A stretch of 64,000 bases of DNA from Adiantum capillus-veneris (GCA_014529385.2 CM043942.1:52568774-52632773); one strand, 5' to 3'; shown: positions 13,967-26,369, counted from the stretch's first letter. The notes: generated by a model from the sequence alone, not told the origin. A program made the numbers and translations.

Positions 13967-14010
13967 TGTGTGTGTGTGAGAGAAAGAGAGAGAGAGAGAG
14001 GGGGAGAGCG
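13544..14010. repeat. Minisatellite (about 50-bp unit) plus CT, GA and GT tracts, copy B
   Basis: This is the copy B counterpart of 1980-2455. Four degenerate TCTCTCAATGTGTGCG units lie at 13544-13735, then (CT)n at about 13761-13820, a GA-rich stretch, (GT)n at 13931-13977 and another GA stretch. Tract lengths differ between copies, as expected for slippage after duplication of the element. Confidence 0.9.
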
Positions 14011-14035
14011 TTACCTGCTCCTTGCTTGAGGGCGC

Positions 14036-14156
14036 CGAAAAACTCAGATATGAGATCTGAGTTTTTGGGCGCTCTCTGTTATTTTTTTAGCCCAGTCGGC
14101 GTCGCTATGAGCGTCGCAAATTTACTTGTAAATTTGCGACGCTCATAGCGACGCCG
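14036..14156. repeat. CACTA right subterminal palindrome and hairpin, copy B
   Basis: The AAAAACTCAGAT palindrome lies at about 14038-14066. A perfect hairpin follows with arms at 14099-14125 and 14128-14154 built of GCGTCGCTATGA motifs. The arms are about 10 bp shorter than in copy A because one motif unit is missing from each arm. Confidence 0.88.
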
Positions 14157-14204
14157 GGATTTTTTTTTTGAGCGTCGCTGCGTGAGCGTCGCTAATATGA
14201 ATAG

Positions 14205-14216
14205 CCTCTTGTAGTG
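14205..14216. repeat. CACTA terminal inverted repeat, copy B right end
   Basis: CCTCTTGTAGTG is an exact inverse of the left terminus at 6116-6127. It is followed by the ATT target duplication (14217-14219). Confidence 0.95.
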
Positions 14217-15050
14217 ATTGAGATTGAGAGTGAGAGTGTGATTAAGATTGAGATTGTGCACAAGATTTAGATTGAGAGTGAGAGTGAGAGTGTGATTGAG
14301 ATAGCTCGGGGGTGGTCGGGAGGTTATGAAACGAGCTATGCTCTTCTTGTAATGATTACTTTGTATCCATACAGACTCTTTATTCCCATTTGTTTACTCT
14401 GCGTACTCTGTATATTCTTTGTTTATTATCAATGTATTTCGCTCTCCCGTATCGCATGACAGAATAAAACTATCATACCCTTATCTTACATATAAAATTT
14501 AGGTCTCACATGATTTAACTGAGTAAAACTAGTCAAAGAGTGTGTAGCATAGTGACTGGCAATGTACTAAGGACCAATTCTGTTGATAACTAGATGTACC
14601 CTCAATGTGTCTTAGTTATACTTTCAAACTATGTGCCCGATCAACCTGCACTCTTGTGGCTACTCGTCTAATTCTACCCATCCAAAGCTAGCTTAAATCA
14701 ACCCTTGACCTGCTCCAAATCAGTCCTTATCTATGATCGACTTGATGCAAAATTTGATTTGTGACCTGATAAAAAACTTCCCCTAAATTCATCCAATTTC
14801 TAGTGCACATTGATGACCAGTCGTCGTTACAAGTAATCAACCTGGGTCAAGTTCCCCCTCTCCCCATAAATATAACACCCCCCTCCCTTATTTTGAAGAT
14901 AAATTACTAGGGGTCTAGCCCTAACTTATACGCTTATGTAACTTGTAAAAAAACCACCCTCCCCTGCACTTACGTGGTGCGGTAAGTTTTCCATGGTGAA
15001 TCCCCCGGGGCCAGCCCTAAGAATAGGGGAGGAGAGAGAAACACACCCAC
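14217..15050. other. Right flank of CACTA B, no gene
   Basis: The GATTGAGA/GAGAGTGAGAGTGTGATT simple repeat continues to about 14305, followed by AT-rich sequence in which I recognise nothing coding. Confidence 0.6.
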
Positions 15051-16404
15051 ACGCTCCAAAGCTTTCCCCTTGTTCACAAAGGGAATAAAGGACACATGGC
15101 AGGCTCTTAGCCCAATTCCCCCCAATCTTCCCTCAGATCCTATCGGATGGCCAAAGCGGTGGACCAACGAGAATTAGGCTAGAGTAAAATTAGTCTAATC
15201 AATTTAAAATTGCTTGATAAAAGAACGAATAGAAATTAAGCTCCGTAGGAGACTATTGGATAGTCTACCAAGGGGTCAAATGAGCATCAAGCAGCCCAAT
15301 GGCTTGCTGGATTCCTATTGGCCAAAAGACTAAAAGGTTCAATGAGAGTTTAATAAATTATTTTAATTACCTAAAGCTCTCACAAAAGGGGAAAGGGGGA
15401 CACTTGTCACAAGAATATTAAATTTACCTCTTAATTGTTATTGGCTAAGCCTTGCAGGAGCCAATGGGAGGCCAGAATGAGTAAATCCCAAGAGGGGTCG
15501 ACCAAGAAGAGAGAGAGGGCTGCATTTTTTACTAATACAATTACACACACACACACACACACAACTCATGTGTGGAAGAAGAACTCCATCTCCTTCTCCA
15601 AGCATTGAGAAGTAGAGGCCTACACCAACAACTCTTGGCTATGAAGTGCAAATCCAACCAAGAGCCAAGCTTCAATGGCATGCTCATCTCCTCTACCATG
15701 CTAATTACTAAGCTAAGCTATGCTCTAAGAGTGATTATGTGAGGAGAATACTTCTTTCTTGTAAGATACATCTTCTTCCTCTTCATCTTTCCTCATTCCC
15801 TGCTAGCTCTCACCATCTTCGAAGGTGTGTGAGGTCTTGGGACTCAGGCTAGTCCATTATGTGTGTTTTTTAAGCATAATTTGGTGCATGAAGCTTCCAT
15901 CTTCATTGCACCAATGAGTTTTGTCAAGGAACACAAAGATTGTATTGTACAAAAGTCTCCCTTGATGGGAGAAGCTATAATACAAAAGCCTTTTGGAGGG
16001 GGACCGGCTCCATGTAAATCCGATTCTCAACTGTTGTCAATTGTTCTATTTCTCTCTCTTTTCAAGTTTTGTCTATGCCAAACTAGCTAGGTGTAATTGC
16101 TATGTTGATTTCTCCAACCAAGTACTCTCTCTATGCTCATTAGGAACTTGTTCTTAATGAAATGCTCACTATGTCATTATTTTCCGCTACACACAAGTTA
16201 CCAGTGCATTAAATGTTACATCAATTGTTCTATTTCTCTCTCTTTTCAAGTTTTGTCTATGCCAAACTAGCTAGGTGTAATTGCTATGTTGCTTTCTCCA
16301 ACCAAGCACTCTCTCTATGCTCATTAGGGACTTGTTCTTAATGAAATTCTCACTATGTCATTATTTTCCGCTACACACAAGTTACTAGTGTATTAAGTGT
16401 TACA
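15050..16404 (+). mobile_element. LTR of a retrotransposon (left boundary approximate)
   Basis: The right edge is fixed by ...GTTACA followed by a tRNA-iMet-type primer site. The left edge is not defined and 15050 is an estimate. A related but diverged LTR lies in the opposite orientation at 30361 to about 31960. The two share blocks such as the one around 15578-15680 (minus-strand match at about 31220-31320) and CAAAAGCC followed by TTGGAGGGGGACC. An (AC)n tract lies at 15542-15564. Confidence 0.65.
16037..16404. repeat. 184-bp tandem duplication at the LTR 3' end
   Basis: Units 16037-16220 and 16221-16404 differ at only a handful of positions. Both end in GTTACA, so the end of the LTR has been duplicated. 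Confidence 0.9.
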
Positions 16405-16405
16405 T

Positions 16406-16417
16406 TGGTATCAGAGC
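16406..16417 (+). promoter_or_regulatory. Primer-binding site, tRNA-iMet type
   Basis: TGGTATCAGAGC follows the LTR end after one base. It matches the common plant primer site complementary to the 3' end of initiator tRNA-Met. Confidence 0.85.
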
Positions 16418-16809
16418 TATTGGTTTCTCTTTTCCTGCTCAACAAGAGAGGTCCTCAAGCTTGCTACAAACGGTTGGTGTTATTAATTGCAAAAGAGTAA
16501 GTAGACTAGGGATTTTTTATCCTTGAAGCACGCCTACTCTATGAAGTTAACGGGATACCGGAGAGCTATGGTCTTAATAATGGAGTCCTATGGGGCTTGC
16601 CTATGGCTTAATCATTATTAAGCTATTAGAAGCTTGACAGGAACCAATGTTGTCTTGCTCTGTGAAACCCTCTCTTCTATTCCTTGCAATTTATAATAAT
16701 CGAGCCACGGGTATAGATGCTTGAGTGCTTATCTTTGAAGGTAAAGAGGAGTAGCAACTAGGGCTTGAAGTGCCAAAGTACTTGTTGTGACTTGTTCTAA
16801 AGGGAGTGA
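16418..16809 (+). other. Retrotransposon leader, no gene
   Basis: This is the internal sequence just after the primer site. No gag start is recognised before the orientation of coding relics switches to the minus strand. Confidence 0.5.
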
Positions 16810-16975
16810 AAGATTGGCAGCTGCAACTTCAAGACTGTTAATAGACCCGATAGCTATAGTGATCTGTGCTATTATGTCTCGATCACGGTCCCACCATTGG
16901 ATTCATTCTTGACCTTGTTACTGACTTTCTCAAAAAGATGCTTGGTATCTTCCACGGGAGCAAAAATGACACACA

Positions 16976-17215
16976 TTATGTGACTACCCATTGTAACATG
17001 CACCTAGTTGTCAAAGCATTGTATATACACATTGTATTTTCGTTGCATGGTGTGACCAATATTAGTTGATTATTCAAGGTATCTAATAATAATACAAAAA
17101 AGTTATGGGAACATTCATATCCATTGATATGTAATATGAGATCCACAAAACCTATAGCAATACTAATAGTTCCATTGAATCCGGTAAATGTTTTTTCCAA
17201 GGGGTGTAGGATCAA
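16976..17215 (-). pseudogene. Possible retroelement aspartic-protease fragment
   Basis: The minus frame reads FNGTISIAIGFVDLILHING, then ECSHNFFVLLLDTLNNQLIL, then TPC. The spacing recalls the C-terminal half of a gypsy protease (an amino-acid loop, then LILGTPW). The catalytic D-S/T-G is not visible. The call is tentative. Confidence 0.35.
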
Positions 17216-17351
17216 TTTTGGAATTTGTTGCTACATATTCCAACTAATTGTATTCACATGAGATCAATGCATGAATAGGTAACATTCTGACTCCTAGCTT
17301 TACAGAAATATATGGATCCACATTTTTGTCATTGTCCTCAATGTTGGTAAT

Positions 17352-20300
17352 CTAATAACTTTTGTGCTTCCTCTTTGCTACACATTCTCTGGCTTCTTGT
17401 TGTGCCTCTTGAATCTTGAGCTCTTGCTTCTTTTTCCTATTTTTAACTACATGTGTCCTTTTGAGCATGCATGTGTCAACGGCAAGTGATGTTTTAAAGC
17501 TTGCATCCACTAATCTAGTTTGCCATTTCCTGTCCATCCAATGTAGCAAGCTTAATGGCCCACTCGGTGATATGGAATGAATCACAAATGGTCCCATTCC
17601 ATGCTTCTTTAATTTTTTGTTTTTTGCTTAAGAGTGTAGACAAGCACATAATTCCCTAGTGTGATGTCTTTGGACTTTACGCGCTTGTCATGAAACTCTT
17701 TCATGCATTTTTTTAGGCACATATTGTGACCACTGCCTTTAATTTAATTTCATGCAAATTTTCTAAGTCAATTAGACGGTCAGACCATTCATGTCTAGTC
17801 CATTCAAGTTTATTGGCTACTCCCAAGGTTGGAACCAAAAATTCTATGGGTAATATTGCATTAAGTCCAAACACCATGTTATAAGATGTAGTCCCTAAAA
17901 TAGTTTTGTATGCAACTTTGTAATCCCAAATAGCGGAGTAAAACTTTTGATCCCAATCCAATCTATTGTTTTTCACAATTTTAGTGAGAACTATGCACAA
18001 GACTTTGTTGCTGCTCTTGGATTGACCATTATCTTGTGGGTGATACGAGGCCAATTTTCTATGTATGACAATGAATTCATCAAGCAAGTACTCAATGACT
18101 TCATTAACAAAATATGTCCCTCGATGGCTAACAATTTCTATAGGCAGATTGTACATGTGAAAACATTTTCATATAAGAATGTATTGTGGTGCATGCATCA
18201 TATTTTTGTGTGGTTTTAGCTTCTACGCACTTGGTCAAATAGTATGTGACTACTATGATATATATTTTATGAGTTTCTGTAAGCCGACGGTGCTATGGGA
18301 CCCAAAATTTGAACCCTACTTGGAAAATACACGTGCTCCTACCATCAGTCTCATCAGTATTTCATACCTTTTATGGGAATTTTTGTTCTTTGTTGACACT
18401 CATCACACCGCTTCACAAATGCTCCAGCATCCACGAAGAGTGTAGATCAATAAATTTTGACAAACATTATAGCCTTAGCCCTTTTATATATTGAAAGATG
18501 ACCTCTCACTTGCTGTGAATGTGCTTTCCCCATGTAAGATTGGTATGTACTCATTTTTTGATGCACAAAGTGTGAGTTGATTATGCATGCACATAATTTG
18601 CAATTCCTAACACACATGTGTGCATCAAATTTCATACTAGGACAAAAACTCCCATTCTCATCAAATTTTGATACGTTTTGATTTTCCCATGATGGATAAA
18701 GTCCATCATGACACGTGCTTCCTTCAAGTACAAAGGAATATCAAAGGCTTTGATGCACAACTGCAAGATGCCATCCAAACTCCTAACATATAGTCATCCA
18801 CTAAGTAGTTGGAAAGGATTTCTTTGCTCAATTATGCATCTGTCATCTATTTTGTCATGGTCTATTGACAATTGTCCTATAGACAAAACTAGGAATATAT
18901 TATCACTCCACCTATGTATCATTTCTAGGTTAAAGAGATCAAACTCAAGCAAAATGATGAGCCATCTCACTATTCGGCATGTGTTGCATGGCTTATTGAG
19001 TAGATACAATAGTGCTTGGGTTATCCGCAAAGAAAATGAATTGGTTGGCTAGGAAATAATGCAAAAATTTCTTCATAACATAAACCATTCCCAATCCTTC
19101 CCTTTTCATAGTTGTGTAATTTTGTTTAACATTGTTCGGTTGAAGGCTAGCATAGCATATTAAAAATCCATAAAAAATCCATAACTCCCTCACCAGGTTG
19201 TGCCAGGATACATCCAATGGCAAAAGCAGAGGCATCTACATGAACATGAAAATTTGCTCTAATATGGTGCCGTGAGAATTGGTGATGATACCAATGGTTG
19301 CTTCAACTTTTAAACTAATTTCTCACAATATCAAGCTCAATCAAAGGTTACAATCAAACCATAGAGAGGCTTGGCAATGATTGCATACATGTAAACAAAT
19401 TTTCAGTATTAACCACAATGTCCCATGAATGATTGGAACTCCTTCGCTATTTTTAGATGTGGCATATCCACAATCACCTTGATTTTGTCCATATGCATGG
19501 ATATTCCATTTGTGGACATAATATGACCTAGGATCTTGTCCTACCTAACCATGACAACTCATTTTCTTGGATTCAGGTAGATTCGATAGGTGTCAAATTT
19601 CCAAACGCTTTTTAGGTGTTCTATATGGTCTTTGCATAACATTGAGTGCACAAATAAGTTATCCATTTACATTTCTAAAAATATATGCAAGCGCTATCTG
19701 AAAGCTTGATCCATGAGTCTTTGGAATGTGGTAAGTGCATTTGTCAGCCCAAATGGCATCAACCCATAAGCAAACATGCCCCATTGAGTCACAAAGGTTG
19801 TTTTGTGCTAATCTTTTGGTTTAATCACCAATTGATTATAACCTGAAAATCCATCCAAAAAATTGTATGTGTGCTTCCCCACTACTCTTTTCAAGACATG
19901 ATCATTGATAGGAAGAGGATAACTATCATGGATAGTAGCTTCATTTACTTTTTTAAGATTGACACACACTCTTAACTTGCCATTGTTTTTAGGTACCACT
20001 ACAATTGGGGATACCCAATCCATGTGCTCTATTCGTAAATGAACTCACCTTCCTTTAGCTTATCAATCTCGTCTTTGATTTTCTTTGCAAATGTCTCATT
20101 GTAAGTTTAATATTTTTGTCTCCTTGTCTTAGCATCACAATTTAAGGGAATTCTATGCTGACAAATGGAAGGATCAACCCCTTTCAAGTCTTTATAAGAC
20201 CTCGCAAACACATCCTTATACTCCTTGAGCGTCTAGATCAACAATTCTTCCTTGTCAAGTGTTAGATCCATAGAAATATAAGAAACTTTAGGCTCTTTGC

Positions 20301-20523
20301 ATGGCTTTGCTAGATCTATCCTTTTACCATTCTCAAGTCCAACATAAGATTTTCTTGGTTCAACCTTCTCCCTCATTGGTTGTTCAATGATGGTTTTGCA
20401 ATCATGAATAGTGTACTTTTTGTAATGAGAGGATACACTTATTCCATACTTTCTCAATTCTTTCCCATTTTCATCATCAGTTTCCATTTTTGTTGTCCAA
20501 ACCTCTCTAAGTGTGCGTTTCAA
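17352..20523 (-). pseudogene. Ty3/gypsy pol relic G1: RT, RNase H, integrase
   Basis: The frame is broken but domain order is clear on the minus strand. RT begins near 20300 (EYKDVFARSYKDLKG, CQHRIPL) and continues at 20023-19740 (SPIVVVPKNNGKLRVCVNLK, YNFLDGFSGYNQLV, GLMPFGLTNA). RNase H follows near 19240-18990 (FHVHVDASAFAIG). Integrase has the zinc-binding region at about 18640-18440 (CKLC). The catalytic core at 18156-17713 shows IEIVSHRGTYFVNEVI, YHPQDNGQSKSSNK and LPIEFLVPTL. A C-terminal piece at 17597-17352 begins GPFVIHSISPSGPLSLL. The core's usual SDRGT reads SHRGT, so one catalytic Asp is lost. Many stops and frameshifts make it inactive. Confidence 0.8.
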
Positions 20524-21485
20524 TTCCCTATACTTCTTTTTTTGCTAAACTTTTGTCCATTTAGGTTCACTAGCTTGTCTTTGATGCGTCTTTTGGAGGT
20601 TTTATTGTTTGTCCCTTTTTTTGTTTCAATTTGTTTGGCTGAGAAGGTGTTGTTTCCTTTCTAGTTAACTTGTCATTTATGCAATCAAGGGCTCCCACTA
20701 GTTTCAAGTATGATTGTTTCCCTTTGATATATGGCATTGGATTGTTTCTCATCCTCTTTTTTGAGCGCTTATTTCTGTAACATTGTTGTCTTCTAGGTTT
20801 TTGGTTTGAAAAATCAAAGAATTGTTTTGATTGTGTTCAAGATCACTCTCATGACCTTCTAATTTTTCATTGTCTATGCGAAGATCCACGTACCTCGAGT
20901 ATCAAGAGTGTCATAGTAACATTCATCACTTGATTCCTTATTTTTCTCCAAGATGTGGCTTGAATCAATTTCCATGGTAAGATCTCTAATAGAAATCTTG
21001 TCTCAGATACACAAACACTATACTTCAATCCCCACTTCTTGTTTCACCTCACCAATCTTGGTTGTTTCTCAGTGATTCACGCCTAGATCCACTCTAATCA
21101 TGTGGAAAGGAACTAAGTCCAAGCCATTTTCATCACAAAACTTGGTAGCTGTGATCTCATTTGATGCACACATCTAAAGTGGCCTTAATTTGAGTTCACT
21201 CCAAGGGCTCCATTCTTTCTTTGAGAAAATGCTCCGTTATATAGTCTGGATCCTCAAATGGGCTTGTTCTCTTGCATTTGTCCTTGATAAAATTTTCATA
21301 GTTTGAAGCTCCAAACATCCATAGGTGAGATTTAGAGTTTAGCAATGCAGGTACTTTAAATTCTGTAGCAGTTGTAGAATTGAAATCCTCTACGGGTGTT
21401 CTCTGTCATCTTTGCATTTGTGGTCACTTAGGTTGATGAGTGTGGACCTGGTCTCCATGTGGCACAAGTACATATAATCATAGCT

Positions 21486-21720
21486 CTAGTCGTGAACCAT
21501 CTCTAACTGGTGCATGAATGGCCTTCCTAGAATAACATCATAGTTATTCTTAGTACCTAAATCTACTATAGCAAACTTATGCTCATGCTTGATTCCACAA
21601 GAATTCATCACCACCTGTTCCAAAATACCAATAGATTTTGCAATATAGTCATTAGCTAGCTGCAAATTCATCCTATTTTTCCCAAGGTCATCTTTTCCCA
21701 TTCCCCTAAATATGCAAGGA
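21486..21720 (-). pseudogene. Gypsy G1 aspartic-protease fragment
   Basis: The frame reads LQLANDYIAKSIGILEQVV, then HKFAIVDLG, then NYDVILGRPFMHQ. This is the flap to ILGRPF segment of a retroelement protease. The upstream D-T-G half is missing because a plus-strand element begins at about 21720-21760. Position and strand fit the G1 pol at 20523-17352. Confidence 0.65.
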
Positions 21721-21759
21721 GTTCAAAGAACACAAGTTTGCATAGGATTTTCTTGGGGT

Positions 21760-23190
21760 GCCACTATAAAGCAGGACTATGGGTGGTACAAGTGAGGAGA
21801 AGTTCTTGCAGAGAGAAGCTTTCTCTTCTCAGGGCTTTTGGGGTTGACATCTAAGGGTTCATTATCTTACAAGAAATTTAATAAGCTGCCTAAGTGGGAG
21901 AAACAATATGTTTCAAGTATTCAAAGTGAATTGCAGGGATGTGTTGATGTGCTTGAGCTAGATGATATGATTTCAAGAATCTTTGAAGAGGTATCTTATG
22001 TTGATACTATGCCAAAGCTTGAGTAGATCAAGCAAAGCAGGTTACAAAGTGGAACTGACATTGTTAAAGTGCACTCAATGGACATGTATGAAGAACTAGA
22101 CATATACACGGCACTTATTCATATTAAGGAAGATTTAGATGAAGCAGTTGAAGCACGGGTAGAGACCAAGTACAAGACGGTTGCAAGAAAGTGAGACCAC
22201 TGGCTCCACCTCTACCAGAAGGAAGTGATGGGATGTTCAATGAAGCTTTTTGACATCCTATACTTAGAAATTAGAAGAACATTGGACACAAATTTACTAA
22301 GGAGACATTGGAGCAGTTGAAGATTGGAGAGGATGGTTTCCTCAATGAAGAGGAGATTAAATGCTTTCAAGGTATGCCTGAAAACCACGGTAAATATTTT
22401 TCTTTTGATCCAAGCAAGATTGGGTGTGTGGATCCGAGTGTTGTTTCACCTATGTTCATACTCATTGTTCCTCACATGCCATGGAGCTTACATCCCATTC
22501 CAGTTCCAAAATCTCACTTGCCAAAGATTATTGATTTGCTTAATGAGAAGATGCCATGGAGCTTACATCCCATTCCAGTTCCAAAATCTCACTTGCCAAA
22601 GATTATTGATTTGCTTAATGAGAAGATGCAAATGGGCATTTTGAAACCATCATTTGCACCCTACTACACTTGATGGTTCATTGTGCCAAAGAAGAATGGT
22701 ACTTTAAGGTTCATACATGATATGTAGCTGGTTAACAAGGTAACAATCTGCAATGTGGGTATTGGTGGCCCAATTGTGAATGAATTTGTTGAGGCCTTTG
22801 CAGGTAGATTTATTTACTATATGGGTGATCTCTACTCTTGATACAATCAATCTTAGTTAGCTTTGGAGAGAAAGGATCTTACTACGATGCGCACAACTCT
22901 CATTTTGGTAAGGATGTGCACTCTACCACACGGTGCTACTAATTCAATAGCTCATATGATGAACGGCATGAATAAGGTATCAAGGGACTTTATTCCTCAT
23001 GTGCCTTTCATTGATGATCTACCAATTAAAGAATGTGAAGAAGGGTCCAAAGATGAGGTGTTAGCAGCAGCTAACACATGCTACACCAATTATGCACCAA
23101 GCTATGGATGTGCTATTGTGCACAATATTTCCTATTCATTGTATAAGGATTTGGGATCATTTAGGAGTTCCATGTTGTATAAGATTTAGA
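21760..23190 (+). pseudogene. Ty3/gypsy pol relic G2 (RT region), plus strand
   Basis: This is a degraded RT on the plus strand. Visible pieces are LHPIPVPKSHLPKIIDLLNE; then WFIVPKKNGTLRFIHDM at about 22680; then NVGIGGPIVNEFVEAFAGR; then DLTTMRTTLILVRMCTLPHG followed by ATNSIAHMMNGMNKVSRDF; then PFIDDLPIKEC. FIDD stands at the place of the catalytic FxDD box. Stops interrupt it throughout. It is a different gypsy lineage from G1 and from E1/E3. It separates G1's protease from its gag-like region. Confidence 0.75.
22476..22625 (+). repeat. 75-bp in-frame tandem duplication in G2 RT
   Basis: Units 22476-22550 and 22551-22625 are identical as far as I can see. They repeat a 25-residue stretch that starts MPWSLHPIPVPKSHLPK. 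Confidence 0.95.
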
Positions 23191-24960
23191 CAAAATGGCT
23201 CAACTTAATCCCATAGTTGAAGGGATTGAGGTCCAAACCTATAAAAGAGCCCTATGCTTAAAGAGAAGCCATTCTTGAGTAGTCACTCTTGAGTGTTCAC
23301 TTTATGGATGGCATAGCCTTGAGCTTAATGCCCATGCTTAGAAGGCTAGTGCTAATCCTTTGTAATTAGAGTAGCTCTTCTTGATTAATCTAATCTCTAT
23401 TTTGCTCATTAATCTAGCCTTCTCTATATTTCATTATGTCATGAAGTAGTTTTGCACTCTCATTATTCTAGATTTGAGAGAGGTAATGACTTCTTTCTTT
23501 GATCTTAACACTCTTCTTCCATGAGTACTTCAATTAGTTGATGACTCCTCTAATTCTCTTGATTAGTGTAGTGTGTGCACTATTCGTCATGTGATTAGAT
23601 TTTGTGTCTAATTGTGTGCTTAATATGTGGAGGTTTAAGGGCCTTGAGCTTAATGTCACTTGTGTGTGATATGATTAGAGTACCTTGATTGGCATGTGAT
23701 GATTGGGGAGGCCAACTTCAATGCAATTAGTGTGTGCTGAAAATTCAATCATTGGATAAGCCTAAATGCCAAAAATTTGGGCAAAGAAAGAGTGTGTGTG
23801 CCCAATTGAAGACCACTTGATTGAATGATTGATGGTCAATTGGGCCACCCAAATGCTTGTTGATTGTAAAATATGTATCAAATGTGCATGTAAACATTAG
23901 GGATAGGCCTAATTGCATGGCCAAAAGAGCTAATTTTGAATTTTGGTGCTTAATTTTTTATTGTGAGTATTGCTTGATTGGGTCAAATTAGTGTTAATCT
24001 TTGAGAAATTAAGCATGCATGCATTCATTCATTCATTCATGCTTGATTGAATATGCAATTTGAGCTATGTAATGTGAAGTCGATGGAATAATTGCATATA
24101 GTTTTGGTCTAAATTTGGGTGTGTGTGCCTACTCAATGGCATTTGATGTCCAAATTTGAGATGAATGATTGGTCTTGGTTACCAATCATAATGATTAATG
24201 GAGCTAAAGATTGGTGTGTATCATCAAAGGATTTGAGATGAATGACCCGATTGGTTCTCACTTGGGGATGATTTTAAGTGCACTACCATTACAATGTATG
24301 CCAAGTTCATTGGTATGGTCAAAAGTGCATTGATTTGTGTGTTTATAAGTACAAATGTGAGTAGCCATATAAACCAAAATGACAAATCCAATTGGGTTTG
24401 GATGATTTGAGCTATTGGAGATGAGAAATTCATATTGCAATGATTTTGATTGGTCTTAGAATGGCCAATAAGGGAATATATGCATTGTTTAAGTGTGCTA
24501 CCCAAATGGCAATCAAATTGCATCAATTTTGAAATTGAAGCCCAATCTTTGTGCATGCATGATTTCCAATTCGTCTCATTTCATGTTGTGAATGCACGAT
24601 TCATGGGCTCAAGCATGGATTATGATAGTTAGAATGAGGTCAAGTGTTTTATTGATAGAATATGGCACTCTTCATGAGAGAAAATGAGGCCGTAATTTTG
24701 TGCTTGTATTGCTAAAGTGGCATAAAATTGAACATATTTTTTTGTGTGCAAGCTCGAACATCAAGGTTGTATGCTTGATCCATCAATGACAAGAGGATTT
24801 TGTGATTATTATGTTTTTTGGGGAGTGTGCATGGCAAATGATTGCCATTTTTGGGTTAAGATATTATTATTGCAAAAATTTACAAACCTCGACACTCATA
24901 TTTGTCCTCTTGCCATTCTCTTTATTGTATCATGTAAGAGACTCCCTCTCCCTCGCTAGT
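23190..24960 (+). other. Probable LTR or 3' region of G2, non-coding
   Basis: AACCTATAAAAGAGCCCT (about 23236-23253) gives a TATA box like the one at 5229. AT-rich sequence without coding potential follows, with a (CATT)n tract near 24021-24040. Boundaries are not defined. Confidence 0.4.
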
Positions 24961-25415
24961 TAGCCGTGGGGGTTCACATTCAAAGGCCTTTGTCTCTGTG
25001 GGAACAAGATCTTATTGGTTTTCTCTTTTTAACATTTACACACCCTCCATTCTTGACATCATCTCGAAACTGGCTTGGCGCTATCTGCAAACTTGCATAC
25101 CCTTTTTGGGCTCCCCTTGACCCACCCAAGCTGCACTATTTTTTAATCCAATGCCTTGTAGTTGCTCGCTTGTCTTTATCACATGAGCTCACCCACATGC
25201 TCCTACATGCTCATGCCCATAATCAACACGCCACAATTTTCTAGATCTCATCATTGTTCCCTCCCGACTTCTCGATGCCTCACCAACATCACACGCACGA
25301 GTTATGGTCTGATCATGGCCCTATCCTCCATACAATGCATACAGCACACAACCTGATCTTGCCTTGACTCCACTGAGTCAATAACCAGCCCACCAATATT
25401 AGGCGATAAGGTTGA
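24961..25415. other. No gene recognised
   Basis: Short open frames only, with no recognisable domain. This is presumably the junction region between G2 and the gag-like part of G1. Confidence 0.5.
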
Positions 25416-26369
25416 TTACTTAGCCTTCCTTGTATCCAATAATCTCATAGAGGGACCCACTGAAGGCATGTGGATCACTTTGTTCTGTCTCTCCAACTCA
25501 ATAACCCTATGGATGACATCACAAACTCTTTGTTGTCGATCCTCTACACTAGTAGCACCCATTGTGGATTGTAGGACATCTAACCGACCCACGTGATAGG
25601 TGTGACTTGTGTATAGGTCGATTAGAGTTTCCATTTGTATTTCATACTCCAGTTCTCATTTAGAAACGCTCCATCTAGGATTGAGGTGCTAGGGTGTCCT
25701 TTGAACTAGATGCAACGTGGCTCTCAATGGGTTGACCCTAGTGGTTGCTAATCCATGAGCACTCAATTGCTCGACTAGCATGGATGTTGACATAGGGGCC
25801 TTTGCCTTAAGCTCTCTCCATTGCTCTACCTTGCGTAGGATCTCAATTTCCTTTTCCCTAGTCACAATGATATATCACTCAACCTCTTGCACTTCAGCAA
25901 GGCTTCTACCATCAGGTAATATAACCTTGGAGAGGAATAGCTCTGAAGAGTCACGGGGTCTAGTGAATGAAGTATTCACGTGCACACTCTCCAGGAGCAT
26001 GGGTTCTACGTTAGTCATGAATGGCAAATTTACTTCCCCACTCCCTTCATTTACCTTGTTAGCTCCATGTTTGGAGCGAGTGGCTCTACTAAAAGTTTCC
26101 TTCAAGCGGCTAAGCACGCTCGGCCCGGACCGTGGGCCCATGGCATGCATGTCTTAGCTTTAACTATCATGATTAGGTATCGGGTAACCTTCCATGATGT
26201 TGTAGTCAGAGGAAGAGTCACTAGACGCAATATGTGGGTCCTGAGTGGTACTACCTTGGGTTCCCGTTGAGGGCCTAGAGCCTAAGGTGGAGGAATAATG
26301 AGTGCTCGCGTAAACAGAGATAATCTCTATGTGCTTGTCCTCTAGCACACAACCAAAGTGTAGGTGCAT
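25416..26369 (-). pseudogene. Gag-like open frames, probably gypsy G1
   Basis: Three minus-strand pieces run nearly end to end: 26369-26160 (MHLHFGCVLEDKHIEII), 26150-25875 (SVLSRLKETFSRATRSKHGA) and 25634-25416 (VCDVIHRVIELERQ). Composition is charged and Ser/Thr-rich, with no membrane segment. Placement upstream of the G1 protease and pol on the same strand makes a gag or its N-terminal region the likeliest identity, but no zinc knuckle or capsid motif was recognised. Confidence 0.4.

Larger units (their letters stand above)
6116..14216 (-). mobile_element. CACTA (En/Spm) transposon copy B, complete ends, decayed genes
   Basis: The element starts CACTACAAGAGG at 6116 and ends CCTCTTGTAGTG at 14216, flanked by ATT on both sides, so both boundaries are exact. 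Length is about 8.1 kb. Genes lie on the minus strand: TNP2 transposase (12027-8370), then a Transposase_24 gene (8029-6720). Upstream of TNP2 are a CT tract, degenerate AACGTAAATCTAA repeats, a captured HIPP fragment, a 50-bp minisatellite and a subterminal hairpin. Both genes are broken, so copy B could move only with transposase supplied from elsewhere. Confidence 0.95.

Noticed and set aside
25780..26270. Plus-strand frames with hydrophobic stretches
   Set aside because: They lie opposite the longer charged minus-strand gag-like frames and show no domain.
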